64,000 nt of DNA from Chrysaora quinquecirrha (lineage: Eukaryota; Cnidaria; Scyphozoa; Semaeostomeae; Pelagiidae). Below are positions 44,172 to 58,700 of the stretch, one piece after another. The translations under genes were made by a program, and so were the position numbers. The stretch is taken from the NCBI GenBank assembly GCA_014526335.1, contig JACTAT010000021.1:3313112-3377111 (forward strand), read 5' to 3'. Position 1 is the stretch's first letter; each line of letters begins with the position of its first letter. The notes under the pieces were generated by a model that made no database searches, had not been told where the DNA came from, and saw only the letters and a program-made list of their open reading frames with translations.

Positions 44172-46212
44172 TAAAGGCTCAACCAAACAATCAAACATTG
44201 TCGATCAAACATTTGATATTTCACTTACACGCAATGTTTGACCGTTTGGCAATGTCATAAAACATTGACGATCGATGTTTACGAAAAACTTCAAAAACAT
44301 TTTTCGTTTTTCACACGCAAAAATGTTTGGCAAGCAATGTTTGTGACGTGGCAAAACGACCCAACAGTGTTGGTCAAACATTTGATATTTCACTTACACG
44401 CAATGTTTGACCGTTTGGTAATGTCATAAAATATTGTTCGACAAGTTTGACGATCGATGTTTACGAAAAAGTTCAAAAATATTTTTCGTTTTTCACAAGC
44501 AAAAATGTTTGGCAAGCAATGTTTGTGACGTGGCAAAACGACCCAACAGTGTTGGTCAAACATTTTATATTTCACTTACACGCAATGTTTGACCGTTTGG
44601 CAATGTCATGAAACATTGTTCGACAAGTTTGACGATCGATGTTTACGAAAAACTTCAAAAACATTTTTCGTTTTTCACACGCAAAAATGTTTTGCAAGCA
44701 ATGTTTGTGACGTGGCAAAACGACCCAACAGTGTTGGTCAAACATTTGATATTTCACTTACACGCAATGTGTGACCGTTTGGCAATGTCATGAAGCATTG
44801 TTCGACAAGTTTGACGATCGATGTTTCGAAAAACTTCAAAAACATTTTTCGTTTTTCACACGCAAAAATGTTTGGCAAGCAATGTTTGTGACGTGGCAAA
44901 GCGACCCAACAGTGTTGGTTAAACATTTGATATTTCACTTACACGCAATGTTTGACCGTTTGGCAATGTCATGAAACATTGTTCGACAAGTTTGACGATC
45001 GATGTTTACGAAAAACTTCTAAAAACTTTTCGTTTTTCACAAGCAAAAAATGTTTGGCAAGCAATGTTTGTGACGTGGCCAAGCGATCCAACACTGTTGG
45101 TCAAACATTTGATATTTCACTTACACGCAATGTTTGACCGTTTGGCAATGTCATAAAACATTGTTTGACAAGTTTGCCGATCGATCTTTACGAAAAACTT
45201 CGAAAACATTTTTCGTTTTCACAAGCAAAAAATGTTTGGCAAGAAATTTTGTGACGTGGCCACACAATCAAACATTGTTGGTCAAACATTTGATATTTCA
45301 CTTACACGCAATGTTTGAACCGTTTGGCTACATCACAAACATTGTTCGACAAACAGAGTTTGCCGATCGATGTTTACGAAAAAGTTCAAAAACATTTTTC
45401 GTTTTTCACAAGCAAAAAATTTTTGGCGAACAATGTTTGTGACGTCACAAAACAATCCAACACTGTTAGTAAAACATTCGAGATTAATAAAACACCGTTT
45501 GAAACGTAACAAAACATCTTGACAAGCAAAAACAAGCTAAATTTGTTGCGCGATGTTGTTGTAATAGCTCAAAAGCATTTTTTGCTTTCCGCAAGCAAAA
45601 CATTTGATAGACACAAGCAAAAAACCTTTGAGAAGAGATGTTTTACGAATAGCCAACAAGAAATAGCTTCCTCTAGGTGCCCGAAGCTAGCATTAGCAAA
45701 GAATCCTCTCAATCTTTTAGGCTTGCTAAATCAAGTTACAATTCAAACCTTGTAAGACACTACTGGTATCCAAGATTTAAATTACCACAAGCAAAAGCCA
45801 AGGAAATACAGTGCAGCCAAGCTTCAGATTCAGATTGTAAGAAACACACATCAAATTCAACTCACTCACCCTTCGTTGACCATCATGAATTTTAAAACCA
45901 TCATGTTTAAACCAATTCTACTTTAAAGCTTCCCTTTCTCATTATGTTTAGGCCAAGTCAGGCCGCCATTACAAAGAGATTCCGATGGATTCAGATTAGT
46001 GCTCAGGCCCTTTCTTGATTGAATTGAATTGTTGACGAATTCTGCTGACTCAGCGTTGCAAAGCAAAGTCTTTCTTGCAACACAGATATGCTTTCACGCA
46101 TGCGTATCCAGCTATAAGCCCTTGCTTAGCGCGCTCATGCGCGCTCAGCTGCGGGTAACAAATCGTAAAATGTTTGACAATAAATAATGTTTGATCATTT
46201 GGCCAGGGCTTA
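44172..46212. mobile_element. CAAACATTG-family element enlarged by tandem units
   Basis: Left end TAAAGGCTCAACCAAACAAT, right end TTTGATCATTTGGCCAGGGC, 2.0 kb apart. From 44210 to about 45480 it contains seven copies of a unit with a 181-182 bp period (first interval about 169), each with ATTTCACTTACACGCAATG, GACCGTTTGGCAATGTCAT and CAAAAATGTTTGGCAAGCAA. It fills most of the space between the convergent homeobox and IQGAP genes. Confidence 0.75.
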
Positions 46213-46641
46213 ATGCGATTTGAGTGCTCCTACTATTATTGGAAGATTGGCCGCATTTTACGACAATAGACCTTCCCCCTTTAGGACAGGCAAACTGAAG
46301 GAATGATCAAGAAAATTAGGATATAGGAAGTGTGACAAAACAGTAATGCCCTGAAGAATATTTCTCTGAATTGATGATATTCCACTAATTTGAATTTTTA
46401 GCTAGAACAATAAATAATCGAATACAAAAATCAGATGATTTAGGACAAAATTCATCATGGTATACAGAAGTTAGTTAGGATATAGGAATTATATTTTTGT
46501 TTGAGTTGGTAGGAGTTAGCTAATCATTTTGGTTTTATTCTATAATGTTAAGTTAGAACGAGGAATGGTTAGTGTTTGCCAATCAAATTGAAATGAATTT
46601 AGGTTCAGCAAAAATCTACATTAGATTAGCAATCAGCTGTT

Positions 46642-46647
46642 TTTATT
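46642..46647 (-). terminator. Possible polyadenylation signal of the IQGAP gene
   Basis: TTTATT on the plus strand reads AATAAA on the minus strand, about 155 bases after the IQGAP stop codon. Another AATAAA-like run overlaps the stop codon itself, too close to serve alone. Confidence 0.35.
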
Positions 46648-46799
46648 TAATTTATAAAATTGCATGTTTTGGTCAATACAAAATTTGTTAGCGATATTTA
46701 TGCACAACATAATAGTCATATCGAGAGTCATATAGTATCTAAACTAGGATTCGCTCTTTTTGTTTTGAATACGTATATATTCGATTGATTTTCTAGGCT

Positions 46800-49700
46800 T
46801 TATTTTCCATAGAATTTCTTGTTGACAAGGAAAATAAGCAAATTGACATTGATTTTAGCCTTCCCAAACATCTTCATCACGGCTACACCTTCATACTGCA
46901 ATTGCAGTAGATCCTGCAAAAATCAGTAGTCATGTTTGAAGAATGAAACAGCTATTAAATCTTTGTTTCCCACCCAAAACAAATTTTATGTAGACCGGAA
47001 CAGTTCGTTTTCTCACTTGGACTCTTCTTCAACTAATTCTGTTGGTCCTCCTGTTGTACTCTGCAAGCTGGTTGGTGTTCAAAACACAATATTCAAAACA
47101 GTCCCGTTTCAATTGTGCATTTTGACCCGCAGATGGGCATAAATTCCGCCTCGTTCAACAGATCTTTTCAAAGAGGTCTGGGTCGGCGCAAAATTTTTCT
47201 TGAAAATGGTTGACATGTTGAGTATGGGAATCCTTTCTACGTTCAAAGACCGGGATTGCGGTCTTTCCAGGAGGTATAGCAGCAAATTTTGCATTAAATT
47301 CACGTTTAGTGGGACAGAAATGATTCAAGTCCCAGTTTATTCTCTCCAGGAGGCATTTTATCAAGTATTTTCTTTGTGTTTGAGTTACTTGCATCTTCGT
47401 TCCCGAGTTTCTACAGATATTTGTAACACTTACTGTCACAGATTCCTTTCCTCTCTTAGCCTTCCATTATTCATGAATTAGAAGTAAAATCTGCTGCACT
47501 ACCTCTCGTAAAGCGGCTGCAATCAAGGTCATTGCACATGGAGAGGATTCCCTTACTTAATATTTCTACCATTTTCCAGAAAAAGTCGCGCCGACCTAGA
47601 CCTCTTTAAAAAGGTCTATTGTTTCAGCCTTTTTTTAACGTTTCTACTCCGAGGAGTGTCGACAATGTTCCAACTTTTTTCGCAACAACCTCAACCACGT
47701 TTTGAGACACACAGGCCCACCATTACTATCTACGTTCTTAACTCCAATAGATTTATGTAATGAACAAGATTTTTAATCTCCTGCCGAGAAAAAATTCATT
47801 TTGTTCCTTGTTTGTTTGTATGAACCAGAAAGAACAACAACCAGCTTGTTTAGATCAATAGCAACGTCATTTTTTGTTCATGACTGACAAACGGTCTGCT
47901 TCATTTAATTCCTCACGGAAACTCCATAATGAAGTCTCAATACCTCGAAATCAATAACAAAACGAAGGACAATTGAACATATTGTATGTGCAAGTTTCCC
48001 TACTTCTCAAAATAGGCGGTTTCAGCAGTAGGACACCAGAAGTAAGAAGACGTCGCGAGCAGACAAGGAATCTGGGCACTAGTTATTTTCCCGCGCCTTG
48101 ATATTCGAAGTTCTGACGACAACGTCATTTTGGTAGCTTGCAGAGATTACATTTTGTTGTTCCGCGCTTCTATGACGTCAAAGCATTTTCCAGCAGCTGC
48201 AACGGCGAATTCTGCAGCCAAACAAGCTTAAAATTGCGGTTGATTTCGTATTCTACCATTGCTATGATGGCCTATCGTAAAAACGGCGAAAGAGACCAAT
48301 TCATGATCAAATAATGGTGGGCTAAATGACTAATTTCTGTAGCCAGCCCTATACTAAGGCCCTGCACGAATGTATAGATAATCACACTTCAGCGCCACAT
48401 TACTAAATCTAAAAAAAACCCACGGCATTTTTCGCCCGTCTGAGTCGTTAAACAAGCATTAATAAACAAAGCGAGCCTTAATTGTCAGCCATTTTAAAGA
48501 TGAAAATCTCACCTGGAAAACGAGGTTAACTTTCTCCATGGCAACACCCATGAATCGAGCGGATACTTCAAACAGACCAATCTCATCTCCAGCGCTGATT
48601 TCAAATTGCACATTTTTGAACCTAAAAAATAAATTGATCGTGAAATGAGGGAAAACTTTTCTTTGACAAGAATGAATAAACAATGTGTAGTGTCGAAGGA
48701 TGCTGATAAGCTCGGAGTTTTGGATACATAAAAGCTGCATGGTCAGAGAGGTTCCACTGAGCTATAGAGCTCAATGAAATCGTCGAATAACTCTCCAAGT
48801 CATACAGTCCAAGAGTCTCCTCCCATTTGGCTTTTATGTTTAGGCTTTGTTGAGCCTTCTTCAGCATCATAACTTCTTAGACACCATTGTCATGAAAGGC
48901 GTAATATATTTATGGTGCCGAAGAAGGCTCAACATGGTCGAAACACGTAAAAGTCAAACGAGAGGAAAGCCTTGGGTTGTGTGATTTGGAGAGTTAATCG
49001 GCAATTCCACTGAACGTCATTGGCTTTCTGGCCATGCAGTCCAGGTTCGAAGCCCATCACTTAGTTGTATGCCACTTGTGGAAAATCTATTCTAATGTTC
49101 GTTAGTTGCTCTCAAATGCTCATCCCACAGAGAATTCAAGCGTTATCTTAGGCCCTGACCTAACGATCAAACATTCGTCGCCAAACATTTGAACAATCTG
49201 ACCACTGGCTTGTTTTTTTATTCTGGGTATAGTAAGCCCCTGGACAAACGATAAAAAATTGTTGGACAAACATTGGAAATTTGCTTTTAGCATGCTGGAA
49301 GCATTTGGCCAGGTCGTAAAACATTGCTTGACAAAAACGCTGAAAGCATTCTTCGTGGCACGCAAATCTCAAAAGTTTGTCCAAAAAGCTTTATCGTTTG
49401 GCCAGGACCTTACTATATTAAGAAATCGAAAACAATAGTAAATAGGGGTTGATTTTCTCTTAGAAAGCTTTAAAATATATATATTTATTCAAATGCGTAA
49501 TATGCCCACGTCGGGTGGCATTAATTCTAGAGAGATACTCCTTCAATCAAGGGAGGCCACCACACGAGGCAATGTGGACAAAACATTATCGATTCTTTCA
49601 ACCCTATGGGACTTAATTCTAAATCACATCACTTTAATTGTCTAAATAAGTTACTAGCAATTTTCGATGCACTGTTAAACAGATTGTCTTAGCACAGTTA

Positions 49701-52700
49701 CCATATCGAGGTCTGTCTCGCTTGCATGCTGTGCAACAGCTACATTTAATCCAATTAGACCAGAGAACAAAGGGCTTCGTCATTTATATAGTAACACCAC
49801 AATGAAACCTATCATACTTCTTTGTTAGCCAAACAGCAATAACAACTACACGTATTTTTTATAAGAAACTCTTTATAAGAAACCCAGACTCTTGAATGGC
49901 CAAAAATTTAAGAAACTCCAGTACTGGAAATTTGATAAGTACGCAACTTTTCACCTCAGACAGCGAAAAATGTTATTTTATTTCACGTGAATTTCGTCTG
50001 CAATAAAGCATTTCTGTCACAGGCAGACAAACAGCAAACCCACATGCACTCAAATACGAGCGATAAATGGGTTTGGAATATCATTCAGATAGACTAACTA
50101 TGTTGCCAATATGGATATTCAAGGAACTCTTAAGAAACGTTCAGTACTCAAGATCTGAAAATTTCAAGAAACTTTCAGTACTGGATCAATTTTTTAGTTT
50201 CTGATAAAAAAATACGTGTATCCAACTTAGTAAGCCTATAAGCTATCTTTATTCCTTATTTGTTTCTTACTATTACAACATTAGTAGCATATATACACGT
50301 CTATTTAAATGGGAAACCGTTTATATAAGGAATCTCAGGAGACTTTGTATGCAGACTTAAAAATGGCGTGGATTTCCTCCCAGACCCCCTACATATCAGA
50401 CCAGCAAAGTTAAAGAAACAAAATGCAACCCCCTGATGCTTAACATGTACGAGTTTCCTCGTTTCTGAGGCTCGACGGTTTTGGGATTCTTACCCAGACA
50501 ACCCTTAATTCGAAGCTTTACTTTGGTGAGATATACGAACTACGTAGGCCTAGGAGATATTCATAGTCAGGCATGAACCTTCACACGCTTTTTATTATAA
50601 AGAGCCTAGCTCAAGGCCTAGTTATCAAGAATGAATAAACATTATGTGCAGTGTCGAAGGATGCTGATAAGCTCGGAGTATTAGCTACATCATAAAAGCT
50701 TTAAAAGGGTCAAGAAAGTCCTAGTTCTACTAGTTCTAATTTTCGGGCCTTCCACATGTGGGTTTCAAAGTGGTTTTTTATAAAAAAGGGTGTACTTACT
50801 GTGACTGTGGCAATCCTTCTATTTCCAAGATGACTCCTTTTTCGTAAAGTTTTTGTGCACTGTATTTAATTGTTCCTTTCACAATTTTCTCTTCTTTTTT
50901 GCCTTTCTTTGTCTTCGATTTCGCATTCTTCCTACAAAAGCAACAACTCATGTTTTAAATGCATTAACTCAACACAAGACTTTCAAAAAGAACTACAAAT
51001 TTCAAATACAGTAAATGAATTGTATCAGTTTTGCTTCACTGGAGGATTAGGCCTTGACAGAAAATTGTCTTCCTGTTTCTTACTCAATTTTTACTGTCAT
51101 CAGTTACAAAAGGTGATTCCCTTATGTCTTTGTTTAGTTTCAACCGCATCAAATTTCCTACTTTAGGTTTGTACTTTAATGTACCTTAAGACAACAGGTT
51201 TGAAGGGGGTTAATAGCCAGTGCAATTAAGATTTTACCTGAAAGAAAAGTAGGGTTCTCTACTGGGGGAATTAGGGTTTTCTCCTGAAACTGGCAACAAG
51301 ATGACCAACCACTCCCACGAATCCTTGCATTAAGCCATGTGGGCGCTCCAGAACGCCCTCTTGCTTTGGCTAATGCAAAAGTAACTCAAGAAATTTACAG
51401 CTCACAGCTTTCGTAATTCTTCCCTGAATTAATTTCCCTGGCAAATCATCTGCCGTAAAAAGATCTATTGCGCACGCAAAACCGGGTGATGCACCAAAAC
51501 CCCAAATGTGCCTGCTTGAAGGTCCTCCCACATCAATGAAGGTTGTCTAGACCATAAGCGTCTGTGTTCACCCTTATTTCCATTGAAGCCCTAAAATTAC
51601 ATGTCGTTCATTGTGCAATCTTTAAAAGTTCTGTGCCAAGAAATGTTTGTACTAGAAATACATGCGTCGCGAAACAACGTCACGTCTTTCCTTGCTGTGT
51701 TTTCTACATTTAAAAATTAGCTCTCTTATTTTGTTCTAAGAATAAACTTTTTTCTTACTTTCTTCAATGCTAAGAACCTTTTCGATAAATAAGTACAAAG
51801 CTAGGGCACTTTTAGTAATCAATCAATCTTTTAAGTTACAGGGGTGGTCTTAGTGCGTTTTTGAAGATAGAAAACCACTGGGCAAGAAACAAGCGAGAAT
51901 TAAAAGCGAAAAAAATTAATAAGAAGATTAAGATAATTGCATAATCAGTGTATGCAAAACCACCCTTAATCCTATTTAATCCAGCTTAATATGGATTGAC
52001 AATACTTAACCACAGTCAACATTAACACGATTGTTGATGTTGTATTTACAAAATATAAAAACAAACGTATCCAAAAATTGTATATCAATGCATACCGAAC
52101 AACGTGTATTCTACAAACAGGGGATTTTAATCAGTCTGATTTTAATTAGGTTATCCATCTTGGAATGGCCTCGTGTTGGGACAATCAATAAAGGTATACA
52201 GCACGCTGGGAATATTATTAATAGATGACGTAAACGAGACCATAGAACTCAACATGGCGGAATTCCGAGAGACTTTGAGATCACTATGAGTATATTGTCT
52301 ATGAAATCAGGTTACTTTTGGATTATATTAAAATCAAAACAGATTAGGGATAAAAGCTCTTTTTAAATGAAGATTTTAATTTACTCGAGCCTGTGTACCT
52401 ACCATAATCAATTTGTGTTATCTTAGAACCCAGCCAAACGATCAAACATTGTTGGTTTAAGATTTGAGATTAACTTCACAAGCAATGTTTGAGATTAACT
52501 TCACAAGTAATGTTTGACTGTTTGTCAACGTCACAAAAGATTGTTTGCAAAGCTTAAATAAGCAAAATGTGTTGTTTGATGTTGTGTGACAAAATCGAAA
52601 AACGTTTTTTGCTTGACGTAAGCAAAAATGTTTGACAAGCAATGTTTTACTGCATGTTTTTTGACAAGTACAGTTTCTGGTATTTGGCCAGCCATGTTTG

Positions 52701-55700
52701 ATCGTTTGGCCAGGGCCTTATGAAAACGATGAAACAATTTCTGGTCAAACATGAAGTTTGCTTGTCAAAAACATTGACCGTAGTTCCTGGCTACTGTCCT
52801 TAAATCTCTTGCATCCTTATAAACAATCAAACATTCTTGTTCAAACATTTGAAATTTGCTTGACAAACAATGTCTGATCCTTTGGTCACGTAGCAAAACA
52901 TTGCTTGTCAAACATTCGGTTTGCAACAAGGATAAAATGTCTTTGATGTGAGGTTTCCCAAACTTTGCTAAGCAAACTACGTGTAAAACAAATCTCAAAT
53001 GTTTGACCTACAATATTTGATTCTTTGGCGAGGGCTTAAGTTAACCAGCCTTGAACAATGAAACATTTCCCATATTCTCTCAATGAAATTAAATGGTCTG
53101 TTGGATCAGTGATAACAAAAAGGACTTACTTTTTCGCAAGATTGTCCAAACAAACTTGAATATACTGGTTGTAGTATTCAATTTGCTCTTGAAAGAATTT
53201 CTCTTTCTTATTCAGATTTTCCAAAGTTTCTCTCAATTTCATCAATTCTTGTTTTCTTCGCTGTCGATAGCGACGCTGATTTCTGATATCCTAGAAAAAA
53301 AATATGAAAAATATTTAAGATACTAAACTGAAAACTTTATCAGTTCAAATACAAACGCCTCTGAACTTTATTGAGAGCTACTGTTCCTCTAATAAACTTT
53401 TAGCGTCTTGCATCCCGCTAAAAATTCTTCCCCTTCCTCAAAATGTTTCTAATACACGCCTGCATGAACGCAATCCAGGTAAAATCTTAAATTTTTCTTC
53501 TCAAGCAAAATGTTTACCGTTTTGAAGGTGCTGTGGCGTCGTGGTGTAATCCAGCTGACTCGTGGTGTCAGGAGCTCAGTGCGGTTAGGGTTCGAGCCGA
53601 GCCACGGTGTAGCGTCACGGCCGGGTCGAGGTCTCGATTAGTTAACCTACTACTGAGATCCTAGCCACTGGCGCTAAAACACCATTTCACCTTCACCTTC
53701 ACCTTCACCATCGCCAAATCTCAGACCATTGCTCTTCAAACAATTTTTGCTTGCCGGTAGCTTTTAAAAAATTCTTTAAAAACTTTGCACAACAAAATTT
53801 GGCTAACTTTTGCTGATCAAGCAATGTTTTATGAGGTTGTAAAACATTCAAACATTGGTTTTGAAATTGTTTGTAAAATGTTTCGTCAGAACACAAAACA
53901 TTGCTTGTCAAACATATTTTGCTCGATACAAGCACAAAATGTTTTTGACGTTATTCAAATCACTGCTGGGCGAATTCTGCTTCGGAAGCAATTTTTTATG
54001 ACGTGACGTGACCAAACGTTCAAACATTCCTTGATAAGCAAATTTCAAATAACGACTGACAATCAATATTGGACCGTTTAGCCGGGGTCTCATTAAGTTA
54101 CAAAATCAGACTAAAATATCTTTAAGTTATCTTACTTTGGCGATTGCATTTATAATCTCTTGATAATCATTCTTAGCTGAAACAAGTCCTTGAGCTTCAA
54201 GAACTTTCAAGTTCCTCCAGACCTTCTTTTTTGATGTCTTGAAGTGGCAGCCTGTGGAAATCAAAGGACCAAGAAGTGAGAAAGTAATAGGAAAAGGCTG
54301 CTCTCTCCCTAAGCAAGGTTAGTTCCTGGCCTAATGCACCGAAAGGCATGCAGTTAGTTAGGCTCATGTCAGGTGAGCGCCAATTCGTATTCGGCCTAGA
54401 TATGAATAAAATTTTACCAGCCGCCTCATACTGAAATGCCAGACGCGTTTTACCCTTATTGGAGCTCATCAGCGACATATGTGAGAATCAAACCGGGGTC
54501 TGGAAAGGCAACCGCAGTCTGAAGAATCGAACCGGGGTCTGCCATAAAAGAAGTAGACTCCCGAATCAAGTAAATGCTAAGAATTCCGTTGACAATTACA
54601 GGGAATGACATAACCAAAGACCCAGCACCTTTTCTTGGAGTCATTTCAGAATCAGGTAAGGATGGTTTTGGATTGCCTCAGTGGAACAATTTGATCAAAT
54701 TGTGACTTCACACAAAATTTCCTATTGTGAAGACAATAGTAAGGGGAGTTCTTCAATAACATGCATGGGTAGAAAATTGACAGTAGAGTCTTGTTTGTTT
54801 TCAATTCACACTTTAAAAGCGAGTTTGGACTATCTAGCATTTTGTGTTCGAAGAACTTCGAACACATTGGTGTGGGGTGGATGTCACTCACTCACTCACT
54901 CACTCACTCACTCACCAACTAACCAACGCTTGAACAATGGAAAACGTGTAACAATAGGGCCATTGTCAAGAATGCCATTAGGGCCATTGTCTCGGCCATT
55001 TATGCGCAATTTGCGGTTAGTTGTTCCTTCACAATTCGGCCTGCAAGCACTTTTGTCAATCTGGGGTCATGTGACAACTGACTCATCCTTGTTTACTAAA
55101 TGGAACTGGAAAATTGCCACCTTGCTTTGGTAAATGACATTTCAGGCATTTTCAACATTTAACAAAGAGTTTTGCCAAAGAGCGGCAATTTCAAAACAGT
55201 TTTCAAAACAAATCATCATTAATATTATCCTCACGATGAAAATCGTCATAATAATAATAATAATGATAATCATCATCATCATCATCATCATCATCATTAC
55301 TATCACCACAATTGACGGTGTGCAACATCTAAAGGAACGCTACCACCACCACAACCAGCCCTACAACCATCACCTCGACCACCCCTATCACCACCACCGG
55401 AACCACCCCTACAAACATCACCTCGACCACCCCTATCACAACCACCACAACCACCCCTTCAGCACCACAACCACCTCTATCACCACCACCATACCCACCA
55501 TACAACCACAATCACCCCTACCAACCAGCATCATGATCATCGTGTTCATCAACATCATCATCATAACCACCACCATTATCATCATAATCATTATCGTCAT
55601 CGTTGTGCATACCGATGAACATCTTTCATCATTTGACCGAAATAGCTATATTCAACCAGAGTCGTTCTTCGAACATGCCCATAGGGCCCCTATGTTTGGT

Positions 55701-58700
55701 TTGAGCATCAAGCTAAAAAACGTTTTGACTATTAACGAAATTGTAACATAACTAGACCCTGGCCAAACGATCAAACATTGTTAGTCCAACATTTTAAATT
55801 TGCTATACAACAAATGTTTGACTTTGGGCAACGTCAAAAAACATTGCTTGACAAGATAAAGTAACAAACTTTGAGGCGTCATGCTTTGGAAAAGTTCACA
55901 AACATTTATTGCTTGATGCAAGCAAAAATTTTTGACAAGCAATGTTTTTGGACAAGGCCAAACGGTCAAAACTTTTGCTTGACAAGGAAATCTGAAATGT
56001 TGGAACAACACTGCTTGATCGTTTGGCCAGGGCCTAAAACATTGCTACTGTATTGTGAATGCACCATATTCGAATTCACCAAATAGTTATCGAAAATGGG
56101 CAGCAGAGTCTTGTGTAGTCTTGTGAATTCACTCTCTAGGCGAGTTTTGCCAAAAACCAGTTCGAGGTAAATCAGAATGATTATAACTCTCTCATTAATT
56201 AACTAACGCATACCTGCTTTCCCCATGCAGAGAGGCAGATCTTCGTATGGATGCTTGTTTAGTTCGATCAAGGTCCTCTCTCTGTTTTGTGATGCGTTGA
56301 TGCTCAGCTTCCTGTTGCTGCGTAGCGTTGGTCTCGAGAATCTGGACCAGTGTTTCAGCTTGCTGCACTCTCATTACTTCCACAATAAGCTTCTTTGTCC
56401 TAAAATATTGGAAACAAGTCAAACACCGAAGAATTTTGAATATAAGCACTGGGCTTCTGTTAGGCCAAACATTGTTTGAAATTTGCTTGTCATGCAAAAT
56501 GTTTGACCGTTTGGCCACGTCATTAAACATTGCTCATCCAACATTATTGGTTGCGTCAAGCAAAAACTGTTCTTGAACCGTTTTAAACACACTTCCCAGC
56601 CAATGCTGCTTATTTATGCTTGTCCACAATGTTTTGTGACGTGACCAAACGTTCAAATATTGCTTGATAAGCAAATTTCAAATGTTTGAAAAACAATGTT
56701 TGATAGTTTGGGCAGTTCTTACAAAGCAAAGTTCAAATGTTTGATTAACAATGTTTGATAGTTTGGTCATGTCTTACCTTACGAAGAGTGCCTTGATGTC
56801 GGAATCGTCATCATCCGGGACTTCGAATTTATTTGTCAAGGTGAGAGATATTTCAGTCTTTGCTAATCTTGCAAGTTGTTGTTCGTTGTCCTCGCCATCG
56901 GCTGGTTTTACTCCTCCTAGTAAAACGATATAAAGAATTGTTTATGAGGATAGAATTTAGGAGGCTCATAGTGCAAACAAAGCCTTGGAAATAAGCTACT
57001 GGGAAAGACAGTTCCTGTTGTCGTCCTCAGCGATAGAAATTGTTAACAGATTGTATTCCCCTTTTCAGCTCTTCTCACAATGGAACAAGCAAGCGAATGA
57101 GCAAGCAAGCAAGCAATCAGACAAACAGGCAAGCATGTATAAAAACCAAGCGAGCAAACAGGCCACAGTATTTATCTTTAACGCAGGTCAGGGATTCTGG
57201 CAGCTATACAGCTAAGTGGACCTAAAACTTGTGCCCCCAGACTGATATTCAAGATTACCCTGTGTACTCATTTACCGAGCTCTGAAGGATGGACAGCTGA
57301 GTTAACTGTAGGCTTGCGGAAAGTGGATCCACCGATTCGAACCAGATTCGAACCCACGACCCGCCGATCGTGAGCTGAACGCCTCGACCACTTGGCAACA
57401 CGAATTCTATAGAAGTTGGACACCACCATTCGGCCACAGCACATTTAGCCTACAGCAAAATAAGGCCCACTGTTATTCCGTGAAAGAGTGTCCCTTTCAA
57501 ACAGTACTAGATCTAAGCAAAACAGCTCTATTACCAAAAACAGCTGACCCTTCATTGTGAGAAAAAAATAGTAGTAGATGCACAAAATAGATTTGACGTA
57601 TGCGAAATCAAAACAGGTGCTGTGAAATCTAGGACACTGGTTCTGGCTAATTCGTACAGAAAATTGAGGTCTGCTTCATCCTCCCGGAAATAAACATTTT
57701 ATTGGTGTTTATCACTAGGGAATATTCACAAACTGGGGGTTAATAATTTAGCAACATTACCAATCATATCCTCGACTGTTGGCACATCTCCTATGTCAAG
57801 CATGATATCTCGAAGTGGATCTTCAGGATCTGGAGCGAGGTTCTCTAGATGATCTTGTATTAGCTGGAAATAGAAAAAGGAGCTATAAACAAATGTCAAA
57901 TTTAACGAATTTGTCCAAAGTTAGCCCATTGTTTGTCTATAAGAGCAACGTGTCAGGACCGCGCATTCTGGGTCAAACATTTAAGATTTTCTTTACAAGC
58001 AATGTTTGATTGGTCAGGGCCTTAAAAGTACTGGGAATCACATTTAGCCAGACAGATAAAAAAGAAAACAGACAGACAGATAATAATAGAAAATCCGACA
58101 GATGAAAGTACAAGAAAACTGCCAGGTAGACAGACAAGAAGATCAGACAGACGAAGGGTAAGAGAAACTACAAGAGAGGGACAGATAGACAAATGATATC
58201 TTATAGAAAGACGTAAAGACAGACAGACAAAAGCGAAAGGAAAATAAAAACAGAGAAAAATACAGAAAGAAATTAAGAAAACTGACGGGCTAAGGGGCAA
58301 ACTACAAACTGGCAGACAGACAGACAAAGGGCTTCATACGATTGATACCCGACAGAGATACTTTAAGAAAGACAGACAACGAAATAATGATAGACAGAAA
58401 GATCAAGACTGAAGATCGACAGCAAGTATCACAGAATCACTGGAAGAGAAAGATGAAACACAACAGAGATATAAGCAAACAAACACAACTGAGAAACGTT
58501 CTGACTATGACGTACAGACAGATAGATGACACACGACAGAGAGACGTACATGGAGATCAGTAGACAGATACAGAAAGACAGAACAGAAGAGCACACAGAC
58601 GGATAAGATTGAGATTTAGACAGACAGAACAGTAGGACAGAATACAACAGAAAAAATTTCTTAATAAACATACTAACCTGATGTGTATCGATGATTTCTT

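Noticed and set aside
44205..45509. Series of about 61-residue frames repeated every 182 bases on both strands
   Set aside because: They are readings of the tandem unit inside an inverted-repeat element, with no start or codon signature of selection.
55134..55751. 205-codon His/Thr/Ile-rich frame
   Set aside because: Low-complexity ATC/CCACCA DNA within an IQGAP intron on the opposite strand; composition explains the frame.
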